Source: Streptomyces barringtoniae
GTDB lineage: Bacteria; Actinomycetota; Actinomycetes; Streptomycetales; Streptomycetaceae
Assembly: GCF_020819595.1 (NCBI RefSeq)
Contig: NZ_JAJHNP010000010.1
Location: forward strand, 1 to 64,000
Length of the DNA: 64,000 nt
Direction of reading: 5' to 3'
The notes beneath the pieces were generated by a model. That model was not told the origin of the DNA, searched no databases, and worked only from the letters and a program-made list of their open reading frames with translations. Made by a program: the position numbers and the translations under genes. Shown piece after piece: positions 51,855 to 62,195 of the stretch (positions are counted from its first letter, which is position 1; every line of letters begins with the position of its first letter).

Positions 51855-52094
51855 ATGACCGCCCACACCGACACCTCCGGCTCCGTCACCACCGTCTACA
51901 AGGTGACCGGCATGAGCTGCGGCCACTGCGAGGGCTCCGTCTCCGGCGAGATCTCCCGGATCCCGGGCGTCAGCTCGGTGAAGGCCGTCGCGTCCACCGG
52001 CGAGGTGACCGTGGTCTCCGAGGCCCCGCTGGACGACGAGGCCGTGCGCGCCGCCGTGGACGAGGCCGGCTTCGAGCTGGCCGGCAAGGCCTGA
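51855..52094 (+). CDS. copZ: Copper chaperone, heavy-metal-associated domain
   Basis: A 79-residue HMA-fold protein that carries Cu(I) to the efflux ATPase. The metal site is VTGMSCGHCEGSV (M-x-C-x-x-C), followed by the beta-alpha-beta pattern ISRIPGVSSVKAVASTGEVT. GACGAGGAGTAACGAC precedes the ATG. It is 94 bases upstream of copA and transcribed from the promoter with CsoR-like operator at 51762. Confidence 0.95.
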   Translation: MTAHTDTSGSVTTVYKVTGMSCGHCEGSVSGEISRIPGVSSVKAVASTGEVTVVSEAPLDDEAVRAAVDEAGFELAGKA

Positions 52095-52188
52095 TCACCC
52101 CTCCGCTCCCCCCAATTTTTCCGACCGGGCCGCGCCGACCAGCTGATACTGGCTCCGTACGGTCCGGTCCGATGTCTGGAGTCCGGAC

Positions 52189-54441
52189 ATGACCAGCACC
52201 ACCGCAGAGACAGCCATAACCACGGCTCAGACCTCCGAAGCAGAGCTGCTCATCGGCGGGATGACCTGCGCCTCCTGTGCCGCCCGGGTGGAGAGGAAGC
52301 TCAACCGGATGGAGGGCGTCAGCGCCACCGTCAACTTCGCCACCGAGAAGGCGAAGGTCACGTACGGCGCGGGCGTCCAGGTCGCCGACCTGATCGCCAC
52401 CGTGGAGAAGACGGGCTACACCGCCGAGGAGCCGGCACCGCCGGAGCCCGAGCCCGAGGCGGCCACCGGGGCCCCCGAGCAGGACCCCGAACTCGGCGCC
52501 CTGCGGCACCGCCTGCTCGTCTCCGCACTGCTCGCGGCGCCCGTGGTACTGCTCGCGATGGTCCCTTCGCTGCAGTTCGACAACTGGCAGTGGCTCTCCC
52601 TGACGCTCGCCGCGCCGGTCGTCGTCTGGGGCGGCGCCCCCTTCCACCGGGCCGCCTGGACCAACCTCCGGCACGGCGCGGCCACCATGGACACCCTGGT
52701 CTCGGTCGGCACGCTGGCCGCGTTCGGCTGGTCGCTGTGGGCGCTGTTCTTCGGCGACGCGGGCATGCCGGGCATGCACGGCGAGTTCCGCCTGACCGTC
52801 TCGCGCATGGACGGCGCCTCCACGATCTACCTGGAGGTCGCCGCCGGAGTGGTGGCGCTGATCCTGCTCGGCCGCTATCTGGAGGCCCGCTCCAAGCGGC
52901 GCGCGGGCGCGGCCCTGCGGGCGCTGATGGAGCTGGGCGCCAAGGACGTCGCCGTACTGCGGGACGGCCGTGAGGTGCGGGTTCCGGTGGCGGACCTGGC
53001 CGTGGGCGACCGGTTCGTCGTGCGGCCCGGCGAGAAGATCGCCACCGACGGCACGGTGGTCGAGGGCGTCTCCGCGGTGGACGCGGCCATGCTGACCGGC
53101 GAGTCGGTGCCGGTGGACGTCGGCCCGGGCGACCGGGTCACCGGCGCCACCGTCAACGCGGGCGGCCGGCTGGTCGTCGAGGCGGCCCGGGTGGGCGCCG
53201 ACACCCAGCTCGCCCGGATGGCGAAGCTGGTGGAGGACGCACAGAACGGCAAGGCCGAGGTGCAGCGGCTCGCCGACCGGATCTCGGCGGTCTTCGTCCC
53301 GGTCGTCATCCTCGTCGCGCTCGGCACCTTCGGCGTCTGGCTGGGCGTCACCGGGGACACGGTCGCCGCGTTCACCGCGGCGGTCGCCGTCCTGATCATC
53401 GCCTGCCCCTGCGCGCTGGGCCTGGCCACGCCGACCGCGCTGATGGTCGGCACCGGCCGCGGCGCCCAGCTCGGCATCCTCATCAAGGGCCCCGAGGTAC
53501 TGGAGTCCACCCGCCGCGTCGACACGGTCGTGCTGGACAAGACCGGCACCGTCACCACCGGCCGGATGACCCTCCAGGCGGTGTACGCCGCCGACGGCGA
53601 GGACGAGAAGGAGCTGCTGCGGCTCGCCGGCGCCCTGGAGCACGCCTCCGAGCACCCCGTCGCCCGCGCGATCGCCGCCGGCGCCGAGGAACGCGCCGGG
53701 GCGCTCCCGCCGGTGGAGCACTTCGAGAACGTGCCCGGACGGGGCGTACGCGGGCGCGTGGACGGCCGTGAGGTGGCCGTGGGGCGCCTGTACGAGGAGC
53801 TGCCGAAGGAGTTGGCCCGGGCGGCACGCGAGGCGGAGCAGGAGGGCCGTACGGCGGTCGTGGCCGGCTGGGACGGGCGGGCCCGCGGGGTCCTCGCCGT
53901 CGCCGACGCGATCAAGGAGACCAGCGCCGAGGCGGTACGCGAACTGCGCGCGCTGGGCCTGAGGCCGGTGCTGCTCACGGGGGACAACCGCACGGTCGCC
54001 GAGGCGGTCGCGAAGAGCGTCGGCATCGACTCCGGGGACGTGTTCGCAGAGGTGCTGCCCGAGGACAAGGTGGATGTCGTACGGCGGCTGCAGCGCGAGG
54101 GACGGGCCGTGGCGATGGTCGGCGATGGCGTGAACGACGCGGCCGCGCTGGCCACCGCCGACCTGGGCCTCGCCATGGGCACCGGAACGGACGCGGCGAT
54201 CGAGGCCGGCGACCTGACCCTGGTGCGCGGCGACCTGCGGGTGGCCGCCGACGCGATCCGGCTGTCCCGGCGGACGCTGGCCACCATCAAGGGCAACTTG
54301 GTGTGGGCCTTCGGCTACAACGTGGCCGCGCTGCCCCTGGCCGCCGCCGGGCTGCTCAACCCGATGATCGCCGGCGCCGCGATGGCCTTCTCCTCGGTGT
54401 TCGTGGTGACCAACAGTCTGCGGCTGCGCCGCTTCCGCTGA
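52189..54441 (+). CDS. copA: Copper-translocating P1B-type ATPase
   Basis: A 750-residue Cu(I) exporter. The N-terminal HMA domain is IGGMTCASCAARVERKLNRM. Eight membrane spans are expected, and the transport-site motif CPC lies in IIACPCALGLATPTAL. The phosphorylation site is DKTGT (VVLDKTGTVTTGR), with HP in EHASEHPVARAIA and hinge GDGVNDAAALATAD. The actuator TGE is in AAMLTGESVPVDVG. It is the second gene of the copper operon, followed by two hairpins at 54501 and 54556. Confidence 0.96.
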   Translation: MTSTTAETAITTAQTSEAELLIGGMTCASCAARVERKLNRMEGVSATVNFATEKAKVTYGAGVQVADLIATVEKTGYTAEEPAPPEPEPEAATGAPEQDPELGALRHRLLVSALLAAPVVLLAMVPSLQFDNWQWLSLTLAAPVVVWGGAPFHRAAWTNLRHGAATMDTLVSVGTLAAFGWSLWALFFGDAGMPGMHGEFRLTVSRMDGASTIYLEVAAGVVALILLGRYLEARSKRRAGAALRALMELGAKDVAVLRDGREVRVPVADLAVGDRFVVRPGEKIATDGTVVEGVSAVDAAMLTGESVPVDVGPGDRVTGATVNAGGRLVVEAARVGADTQLARMAKLVEDAQNGKAEVQRLADRISAVFVPVVILVALGTFGVWLGVTGDTVAAFTAAVAVLIIACPCALGLATPTALMVGTGRGAQLGILIKGPEVLESTRRVDTVVLDKTGTVTTGRMTLQAVYAADGEDEKELLRLAGALEHASEHPVARAIAAGAEERAGALPPVEHFENVPGRGVRGRVDGREVAVGRLYEELPKELARAAREAEQEGRTAVVAGWDGRARGVLAVADAIKETSAEAVRELRALGLRPVLLTGDNRTVAEAVAKSVGIDSGDVFAEVLPEDKVDVVRRLQREGRAVAMVGDGVNDAAALATADLGLAMGTGTDAAIEAGDLTLVRGDLRVAADAIRLSRRTLATIKGNLVWAFGYNVAALPLAAAGLLNPMIAGAAMAFSSVFVVTNSLRLRRFR

Positions 54442-54500
54442 AGTCCCGTGGGGTTACCGGCGGTTCGTCGCAGCCGAAGTAAGAGACCCCCTAGAGTCCT

Positions 54501-54575
54501 GCGCGAGCCTCACATAAGCTCTTCACAAGGCTCGCGCATCATCCTTACGCTTGGACCCCGATCGCCGTATCGGGG
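54501..54575 (+). terminator. Two tandem hairpins after copA
   Basis: GCGCGAGCCT (54501-54510) / AGGCTCGCGC (54528-54537), a perfect 10-bp stem, and CCCCGAT (54556-54562) / ATCGGGG (54569-54575) followed by CTCTT. Either or both may terminate the copper operon. Confidence 0.7.
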
Positions 54576-54689
54576 CTCTTGCGCACCTAAGGGACATATG
54601 CAAGAGACGCAGATCACAGTGATGCGAACGTAACCATCGAAGGGGTTCGAAGGTCTAAGTTGGCGATGTCAGACCAGCGTCTTGGGGGG

Positions 54690-54985
54690 CGCTGACTGGC
54701 ATCTGGGGATGTCTTGGGGGACTTCCCCAGAAGTGCGTTGCCGGGGCACGCGCGCCGGGAAGCTTTGAGCGGCCCTCCCTGCGTGCGTTGTCCCGGCAGA
54801 TCGCAGCGCGTCACTGGAGCAGGACGAGTTTTGCTCGTTCTGCTCGAAGACAGCGGTTCAGGCGCTGTCCTCTCCGAGCGCCCGGCCGGATCCCGTGGGG
54901 GGAATCCGCACCGGGACATGGGAAGGCGCCCTGGTCGTCGGCCCGTGGGGGGACCGGCGTCTCAGGGCGCCTTCCGCTTTTCGCC
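54690..54985 (+). ncRNA. Candidate structured small RNA between copA and citA
   Basis: Dense perfect or near-perfect stems in non-coding sequence. GAGCAGGACGAG (54817-54828) / CTCGTTCTGCTC (54834-54845) has one G-U pair, and GACAGCG (54849-54855) / CGCTGTC (54863-54869) follows. The terminal GGAAGGCGCCCTG (54921-54933) / CAGGGCGCCTTCC (54963-54975) is followed by GCTTTT, terminator-like on the plus strand. The direction and 5-prime end are guesses. I recall a reported S. coelicolor small RNA next to citA (scr2736), which would fit the position, but cannot verify identity. Confidence 0.5.
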
Positions 54986-55120
54986 TGTCGCTACGACTTC
55001 CTTTACGGCGAGTCCGTCAGGCGCCAGGGATGCACATCGCACCCCAGGCGCCCGGAAGAAACGAACCCATACCCTCGGAACAAGGGGCACCACGCGGGAT
55101 GGCGCCCCCGCCGGCAGGCG

Positions 55121-56422
<1,302 letters not shown>

Positions 56423-56515
56423 CGACGTAGTGCCTCATCTTCGAGGTGCCCTGACTGTCTCTACCATCCCCCATTTGGCTCAGGAGAGTGCACTCGGGGT
56501 CGACCATTGGGCCTA

Positions 56516-56538
56516 TTGGCGGCACTCAGTGCCGCCAA
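56516..56538. promoter_or_regulatory. 23-base palindrome between citA and recD2
   Basis: TTGGCGGCACT (56516-56526), a central C, then AGTGCCGCCAA (56528-56538): a perfect 11-bp inverted repeat 94-116 bases upstream of the citA ATG and 70 bases after the recD2 stop. The single-base spacer favours a protein-binding site over an RNA hairpin. Confidence 0.6.
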
Positions 56539-56607
56539 CCTGTTCATCCTGCCCCCTTGTCTCCCCATCTGGAAGGTGTCTGTGACCTTCACGACTCATT
56601 TGATCGA

Positions 56608-58878
56608 TCATTTTTCGTGATGGCCCTGATCAAGCCTGAAGTCGAGTGCCGTGCACCGCCGTCCGGCCGACACCGTGCGCACCGCCTGTCCGATCGCCTT
56701 GCGTGAACCGACGAGGACGACCAGCTGTTTGGCGCGGGTCACCGCCGTGTACAGCAGGTTCCGCTGGAGCATCATCCATGCCCCGGTCGTGACGGGGATC
56801 ACCACAGCGGGATATTCACTTCCCTGTGAACGGTGGATGGTCACCGCGTACGCATGGGCCAGTTCGTCCAGTTCGTCGAATTCGTACGGAACCTCCTCGT
56901 CCTCGTCCGTGAGCACCGTGAGCCGCTGGTCGACCGGATCGAGCGAGGTGACGACACCCACGGTGCCGTTGAAGACACCGTTCTTCCCTTTCTCGTAATT
57001 GTTGCGAATCTGGGTGACCTTGTCGCCGACACGGAAGACCCGGCCGCCGAACCTCTTCTCGGGCAGATCGGGCCGGCCCGGGGTGATGGCCTGCTGGAGC
57101 AGCCCGTTGAGCACCCCGGCCCCCGCAGGTCCCCGGTGCATCGGCGCGAGGACCTGCACGTCCCGGCGCGGATCGAGCCCGAACCTGGCCGGGATCCGCC
57201 GGGCGGCGACGTCGACGGTGAGCCGCCCGGCCTCCTCGGTGTCGTCCTCGACGAACAGGAAGAAGTCCTTCATCCCGTCGGTGAGGGGATGCTGCCCCGC
57301 GTTGATCCGGTGCGCGTTGGTCACGACGCCGGACTGCTGGGCCTGCCGGAAGACCCGGGTGAGCCGGACGGCCGGGACGGGACCGCCGGCGGCGAGCAGG
57401 TCGCGCAGCACCTCGCCCGCGCCGACGCTGGGCAGCTGGTCGACGTCACCGACGAAGAGGAGATGGGCGCCCGGGGGCACGGCCTTGACCAGCTTGTTGG
57501 CGAGCAGGAGGTCGAGCATGGAGGCCTCGTCCACGACCACGAGATCGGCATCGAGCGGCCGATCCCGGTCGTAGGCGGCATCCCCACCGGGCTTCAGCTC
57601 CAGCAGCCGGTGCACGGTGGAGGCCTCGGCGCCGGTCAGCTCGGCGAGCCGCTTGGCCGCACGCCCGGTGGGGGCGGCGAGCAGCACCTTGGCCCGCTTG
57701 GCCCGGGCCAGCTCCACGATCGAGCGGACGGTGAAGGACTTGCCGCAGCCTGGCCCGCCGGTGAGGACGGCGACCTTCTCGGTGAGCGCGAGCTTGACGG
57801 CGGCTTCCTGCTCGGGGGCGAGCTCGGCGCCGGTGCGGCCCTTCAGCCAGCCGAGGGCCTTGTCCCAGTCGACGTCGTGGAACGCCGGCATCCGGTCCTG
57901 GTCCGTACGCAGAAGACGCAGCAACTGTGCGGAGAGGGAGATCTCGGCACGGTGGAAGGGGACGAGGTAGACGGCGGTGACGGGTTCGGCGTCGTCACCG
58001 TCCGGGCCGGGCACCTTCTCCCGTACGACACCGGGGTCGTCGCCGTCCTCCGGAGGTCCGGCCAGCTCGGCGAGGCACTCGATGACAAGCCCGGTGTCGA
58101 CGGCGAGCAGCTTCACCGCGTCGGAGATCAGCCGCTCCTCCGGCAGGAAGCAGTGCCCTTGGTCGGCCGACTGGGACAGGGCGTACTGCAGACCGGCCTT
58201 GACCCTGTCCGGGCTGTCGTGCGGGATGCCGACGGACTGGGCGATCTTGTCGGCGGTCAGAAAGCCGATGCCCCAGACGTCGGCGGCGAGGCGGTAGGGG
58301 TGGTTCTTCACGACGGAGATCGACGCGTCCCCGTACTTCTTGTAGATCCGCACGGCGATGGACGTCGACACCTCGACGGTCTGGAGGAAGAGCATGACCT
58401 CCTTGATCGCCTTCTGCTCCTCCCAGGCGTCGGCGATCTTCTTGGTCCGCTTGGGACCGAGGCCGGGGACCTCGATGAGCCGCTTGGGCTCCTCCTCGAT
58501 GATCCGGAGGGTGTCGAGCCCGAAGTGCTGGGTGATCCGGTCGGCGAAGACCGGCCCGATCCCCTTGACCAGCCCCGACCCGAGGTAACGCCGGATGCCC
58601 TGGACGGTGGCGGGCAGGACCGTCGTGTAGTTCTCGACGTGGAACTGCTTGCCGTACTGGGGATGGGACCCCCAGCGCCCCTCCATCCGCAGCGACTCCC
58701 CGACCTGGGCGCCGAGCAGCGCGCCGACCACCGTGAGGAGGTCGCCGGCGCCTCTTCCCGTGTCGACCCGGGCGACCGTGTAGCCGTTCTCCTCATTGGC
58801 GTACGTGATGCGCTCCAGCACGCCTTCGAGTACGGCGAGCCGCCGCTCGCCGGTCTGGGTCCCCGCCTGTTGAGCCAT
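56608..58878 (-). CDS. recD2: RecD-like (RecD2) SF1 DNA helicase
   Basis: A 756-residue ATP-dependent helicase of the RecD2/YrrC group, which works without RecBC. It has an N-terminal OB-like domain (GVLERITYANEENGYTVARV) and helix-hairpin-helix repeats (KGIGPVFADRITQHFGLDTL; EVPGLGPKRTKKIADAW). Walker A is LTGGPGCGKSFTVRSIVELA, Walker B VVVDEASMLDLLLANKLVKA, and motif VI TIHRSQGSEYPAVVIPV. The ATG at 58878 is preferred because upstream codons lack a domain. It is probably monocistronic, reading toward citA. Confidence 0.93.
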   Translation of the reverse strand: MAQQAGTQTGERRLAVLEGVLERITYANEENGYTVARVDTGRGAGDLLTVVGALLGAQVGESLRMEGRWGSHPQYGKQFHVENYTTVLPATVQGIRRYLGSGLVKGIGPVFADRITQHFGLDTLRIIEEEPKRLIEVPGLGPKRTKKIADAWEEQKAIKEVMLFLQTVEVSTSIAVRIYKKYGDASISVVKNHPYRLAADVWGIGFLTADKIAQSVGIPHDSPDRVKAGLQYALSQSADQGHCFLPEERLISDAVKLLAVDTGLVIECLAELAGPPEDGDDPGVVREKVPGPDGDDAEPVTAVYLVPFHRAEISLSAQLLRLLRTDQDRMPAFHDVDWDKALGWLKGRTGAELAPEQEAAVKLALTEKVAVLTGGPGCGKSFTVRSIVELARAKRAKVLLAAPTGRAAKRLAELTGAEASTVHRLLELKPGGDAAYDRDRPLDADLVVVDEASMLDLLLANKLVKAVPPGAHLLFVGDVDQLPSVGAGEVLRDLLAAGGPVPAVRLTRVFRQAQQSGVVTNAHRINAGQHPLTDGMKDFFLFVEDDTEEAGRLTVDVAARRIPARFGLDPRRDVQVLAPMHRGPAGAGVLNGLLQQAITPGRPDLPEKRFGGRVFRVGDKVTQIRNNYEKGKNGVFNGTVGVVTSLDPVDQRLTVLTDEDEEVPYEFDELDELAHAYAVTIHRSQGSEYPAVVIPVTTGAWMMLQRNLLYTAVTRAKQLVVLVGSRKAIGQAVRTVSAGRRCTALDFRLDQGHHEK

Positions 58879-59063
58879 GATGCGACGGTACCGGTGGGGT
58901 GTGACAGCGTCCTCGAAGGTCCGTTTCGACGGTACCCCGGACGGGCTGACGGCGGTGGAGAACGGCACGCTGTACGCATCGGTCGCCAAGCAGCCGTCAC
59001 AGTTGGAAGGACGAGCCGGCCTGGCGTCCCTCAGGGCACTCAGCGGAATCAGGGGGTCAACTG

Positions 59064-60029
59064 ATGTACGACTACGACCTGTTGGTCGTGGGTTCGGCCA
59101 ACGCCGACCTGGTGATCGACGTCGAGCGGCGGCCGGCCGCCGGCGAGACGGTGCTCGGCGGCGACCTGGCCGTCCACCCGGGCGGCAAGGGCGCCAACCA
59201 GGCGGTCGCCGCCGCCCGGCTCGGCGCGGGTACGGCCCTGCTGGCCCAGGTCGGCGACGACGGCCACGGCCGGCTGCTGCTGGACTCCCTGCACGCGGCC
59301 GGCGTCGACACGGTCGGCGTGCTGGTGGGCGGGGCGCCGACGGGCGTGGCGCTGATCACCGTGGACCCCTCCGGGGACAACAGCATCGTGGTGTCGCCCG
59401 GCGCCAACGCCCGGCTCACCCCGGCGGACGTCCGGGCGGCGGTCAGCCTGTTCCTCGCCTCGCGGGTGGTGTCGGCGCAGCTGGAGATCCCGCTGGAGAC
59501 GGTCGTGGAGGTCGTACGGAACCTGTCCCCGGACAACCGCTTCGTGCTGAACCCGTCCCCGCCGCGGCCCCTGCCCACCGAGGTGCTCGCGGTCTGCGAT
59601 CCGCTGATCGTCAACGAGCACGAGGCCCGGGTGATCCTCGGCGAGGCCTGTGTGAGCGAGGACCCGGCGGACTGGGCGCGGCTGCTGCTGGCCAAGGGTC
59701 CGCGCTCGGTGGTGGTGACACTGGGCGCGCAGGGGGCGCTGGTGTGTGACGACTCCGGCGTGACACGGGTGGCGCCGGTGAAGGTCGAGCCGGTGGACAC
59801 GACCGGTGCCGGGGACGCGTTCACGGCGGCGCTCGCCTGGAGGCTCGGGACGGGCGCGGACCTGCCGGAGGCGGCGGCGTACGCGGCCCTGGTCGGGGCC
59901 GCGGCCGTGACGAAGCGGGGTGCGCAGCAGTCGTATCCGACGGCGGAGGAGGCCGAGGCGCTGCGCCGTGCCATCCCGGGGGACGCAGCATCCGGCCGGG
60001 CAGGAGAGTCGCGGCGAGGTGATGCGTAG
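59064..60029 (+). CDS. rbsK: Ribokinase (PfkB family)
   Basis: A 321-residue sugar kinase. LLVVGSANADLVIDVERRPA at the N-terminus, GGDLAVHPGGKGANQAVAAA (PfkB signature 1) and VEPVDTTGAGDAFTAALAWR (signature 2 with catalytic Asp) match ribokinase; the D-V-x-R-x-P start region is typical of it. It phosphorylates ribose or a similar sugar. No transport genes adjoin it. A 19-bp hairpin closes the transcript. Confidence 0.92.
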   Translation: MYDYDLLVVGSANADLVIDVERRPAAGETVLGGDLAVHPGGKGANQAVAAARLGAGTALLAQVGDDGHGRLLLDSLHAAGVDTVGVLVGGAPTGVALITVDPSGDNSIVVSPGANARLTPADVRAAVSLFLASRVVSAQLEIPLETVVEVVRNLSPDNRFVLNPSPPRPLPTEVLAVCDPLIVNEHEARVILGEACVSEDPADWARLLLAKGPRSVVVTLGAQGALVCDDSGVTRVAPVKVEPVDTTGAGDAFTAALAWRLGTGADLPEAAAYAALVGAAAVTKRGAQQSYPTAEEAEALRRAIPGDAASGRAGESRRGDA

Positions 60030-60061
60030 TCCGAAGCCGTCTTCCGAGGCCCGTACGACTT

Positions 60062-60110
60062 CGAGGGGGCGGCCCCGGTCCGTCGACCGGGGCCGCCCCC
60101 TCGGCTTTCC
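60062..60110. terminator. Very strong hairpin after ribokinase
   Basis: Perfect 19-bp stem CGAGGGGGCGGCCCCGGTC (60062-60080) with its complement at 60085-60103, loop CGTC, followed by GCTTTCC. Confidence 0.9.
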
Positions 60111-60147
60111 CCTCCGTACCAGAACCCCGTGAATCCCCCCCGGGTCC

Positions 60148-60194
60148 CCTCCCCGGGTTCTGATGACAGGTACGACACTCGGAACCCGGGGAGG
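60148..60194 (-). terminator. Hairpin terminator of the sugar operon
   Basis: Perfect 13-bp stem CCTCCCCGGGTTC (60148-60160) / GAACCCGGGGAGG (60182-60194), 14 bases after the minus-strand stop at 60208. Confidence 0.75.
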
Positions 60195-60207
60195 GTTGCA
60201 CGCGTTC

Positions 60208-61047
60208 TCAAGATTTTTTGAGCACGTGTTCCACGAACCGCTCAGCCGTCTGCGCCAGCACCTCCCGGCCGTCCCGGGCCCACAGCTCCTCGTTGAAGAG
60301 TTCGACCTCGATGGGGCCGGTGTAGCCGGCGGCCTCCACGTGGCCCCGCCACGCGCGCATGTCGATCGCGCCGTCGCCGATCTGGCCCCGGCCGTTGAGG
60401 ACGCCCTCGGGCAGCGGAGTGATCCAGTCGGCGAGCTGGAAGGTGTGGATGCGGCCCGCCGCGCCCGCGCGGGCGATCTGCGCCGGGGCCTGGTCGTCCC
60501 ACCAGACGTGGTACGTGTCCACCGTCACCCCGACCTGGTGCGCGGGGAAGCGCTCGGCCAGGTCCAGTGCCTGGGCCAGCGTCGACACCACGCAGCGGTC
60601 GGCGGCGTACATGGGGTGCAGGGGCTCGACGGCCAGGCGGACACCGTGGTCCTCGGCGTGCGGCGCGAGTTCGGCGAGGGCGTCCGCGATGCGTTCGCGG
60701 GCCGCCCGCAGGTCCTTGCTGCCGGGCGGCAGGCCGCCGCAGACCAGGACCAGGGTGTCCGTACCGAGGGTCGCCGCCTCCTCGATCGCCCGCCGGTTGT
60801 CGTCCAGGGCGCGGGAACGCTCCGCCGGGTCGGTCGCCGTGAGGAAGCCGCCCCGGCACAGGGTCGTCACCGACAGGCCCGCCTCCCGGATCAGCTTCGC
60901 CGTCTCCGCGACGCCGTACTGCCGGACCGGCTCCCGCCACAGGCCCACCCGGCCGACACCCAACTGGGCGCACGCGTCCGCGAGTTCCGGCAACGACAGC
61001 TGCTTCACCGTCATCTGGTTGATGCTGAAGCGCGAGAGATCTGTCAT
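60208..61047 (-). CDS. Sugar phosphate isomerase/epimerase family (TIM barrel)
   Basis: A 279-residue xylose-isomerase-like TIM barrel. INQMTVKQLSLPELADACAQ begins the fold. The metal-binding residues are expected in RLAVEPLHPMYAADRCVVST (Glu), VTVDTYHVWWD (Asp/His), IHTFQLADW (His) and GPIEVELFNE (Glu). The substrate is unknown. The ATG overlaps the upstream DUF993 gene by 4 bases (ATGA), making it the third gene of a tight operon with an oxidoreductase and an aldolase-like enzyme, consistent with breakdown of an unusual sugar or polyol. Confidence 0.88.
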   Translation of the reverse strand: MTDLSRFSINQMTVKQLSLPELADACAQLGVGRVGLWREPVRQYGVAETAKLIREAGLSVTTLCRGGFLTATDPAERSRALDDNRRAIEEAATLGTDTLVLVCGGLPPGSKDLRAARERIADALAELAPHAEDHGVRLAVEPLHPMYAADRCVVSTLAQALDLAERFPAHQVGVTVDTYHVWWDDQAPAQIARAGAAGRIHTFQLADWITPLPEGVLNGRGQIGDGAIDMRAWRGHVEAAGYTGPIEVELFNEELWARDGREVLAQTAERFVEHVLKKS

Positions 61048-62195
61048 GGGGTCACCCCGTACAGCGACAGCAGGTTCTTCATGCGTTCCTCGGCGAGCTC
61101 GGGGTCGGGGAAGAGGCCGAGGCCGTCGGCGAGTTCGTAGGCGCGGGCCAGGTGCGGCAGGGAGCGGGCCGACTGCAGGCCGCCGACCATCGTGAAGTGG
61201 GACTGGTGGCCCGCGAGCCAGGCCAGGAGGACCACGCCCGTCTTGTAGAAGCGGGTCGGGGTCCGGAAGAGGTGGCGGGACAGTTCCACCGTGGGGTCCA
61301 GCAGGCTCCGGAAGCCGGCCGTGTCGCCCGTGTCCAGGACCCGTACCGCCTCGGCCGCCAGCGGGCCCAGCGGGTCGAAGATGCCGAGCAGGGCGTGGCT
61401 GAAGCCCTGATCGTCGCCCGCGATCAGCTCGGGGTAGTGGAAGTCGTCGCCGGTGTAGCAGCGCACGCCGCGAGGCAGCCGGCGGCGCAGGTCGATCTCC
61501 CGCTGCGCGTCCAGCAACGACACCTTGACGCCGTCCACCTTGTCCGGGTGCGCGGCGATGACCTCCAGGAACGTCTCCGTCGCCGCGTCCGGGCCCGCCG
61601 AGCCCCAGTAGCCCTCCAGCGCCGGGTCGAACATGGGGCCCAGCCAGTGCAGGATCACCGGCTCGGCGGACTGGTGCAGCAGATGGCCGTAGACGTCCAG
61701 GTAGTCCTCGGGGCCGTGAGCCGTGGCGGCCAGCGCGCGCGAGGCCATCAGGATCGGCTGGGCGCCCGACTCCTCGACGACCGCGAGCTGCTCCTCGTAG
61801 GCCGCGCGGATCTCCGCCAGGGAACCGCCCGTGATCTGGTCGGTGCCCACCCCACAGACGATCCGGCCGCCCGCCGACCGTGCCTCGGCCGCGCTCCGGC
61901 GGATCAGCTCGGCCGCGCCCGCCCAGTCCAGGCCCATGCCGCGCTGGGCGGTGTCCATCGCCTCGGCGACACCGAGCCCGTGGGACCACAGGTGGCGGCG
62001 GAAGGCGAGGGTGGCGTCCCAGTCGACGGCGGCGGGCGAGTCGGGGGACACCTCCGCGTACGGGTCGGCCACGACGTGCGCCGCCGAGAAGACCGTACGG
62101 GAGGTGAAGGGGGTGCCCGGCGAGACGCGCAACGGCTCGGTGCGGGGTTCGTACGTCCGCAACGAACGGTCCGCCGAAGGAAGTCGGATGGTCAC
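61044..62195 (-). CDS. Dihydrodipicolinate synthase-like protein (DUF993 family)
   Basis: A 383-residue TIM-barrel protein of the DUF993 family, related to the DapA/NAL aldolases but longer. It shows HVVADPYAEVSPDSPAAVDW, GGRIVCGVGTDQITGGSLAE, KVDGVKVSLLDAQREIDLRR (candidate Schiff-base Lys) and RCYTGDDFHYPELIAGDDQG. A retro-aldol reaction on the product of the neighbouring dehydrogenase is likely; no substrate is known to me. The GTG at 62195 overlaps the upstream stop by 4 bases. Confidence 0.85.
   Translation of the reverse strand: MTIRLPSADRSLRTYEPRTEPLRVSPGTPFTSRTVFSAAHVVADPYAEVSPDSPAAVDWDATLAFRRHLWSHGLGVAEAMDTAQRGMGLDWAGAAELIRRSAAEARSAGGRIVCGVGTDQITGGSLAEIRAAYEEQLAVVEESGAQPILMASRALAATAHGPEDYLDVYGHLLHQSAEPVILHWLGPMFDPALEGYWGSAGPDAATETFLEVIAAHPDKVDGVKVSLLDAQREIDLRRRLPRGVRCYTGDDFHYPELIAGDDQGFSHALLGIFDPLGPLAAEAVRVLDTGDTAGFRSLLDPTVELSRHLFRTPTRFYKTGVVLLAWLAGHQSHFTMVGGLQSARSLPHLARAYELADGLGLFPDPELAEERMKNLLSLYGVTP

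Larger units (their letters stand above)
54442..55120. other. Gene-free convergent region, structured RNA candidate
   Basis: 679 bases between copA (+) and citA (-) with no plausible protein gene. It contains copA terminator hairpins (54501-54575) and a hairpin-dense stretch at about 54690-54985 ending in a terminator, described separately as a candidate ncRNA. The last 130 bases before citA are ordinary spacer. Confidence 0.6.

Noticed and set aside
54448..54633. Short plus-strand ORF after copA
   Set aside because: No ribosome site, and it overlaps two terminator-like hairpins with no domain.
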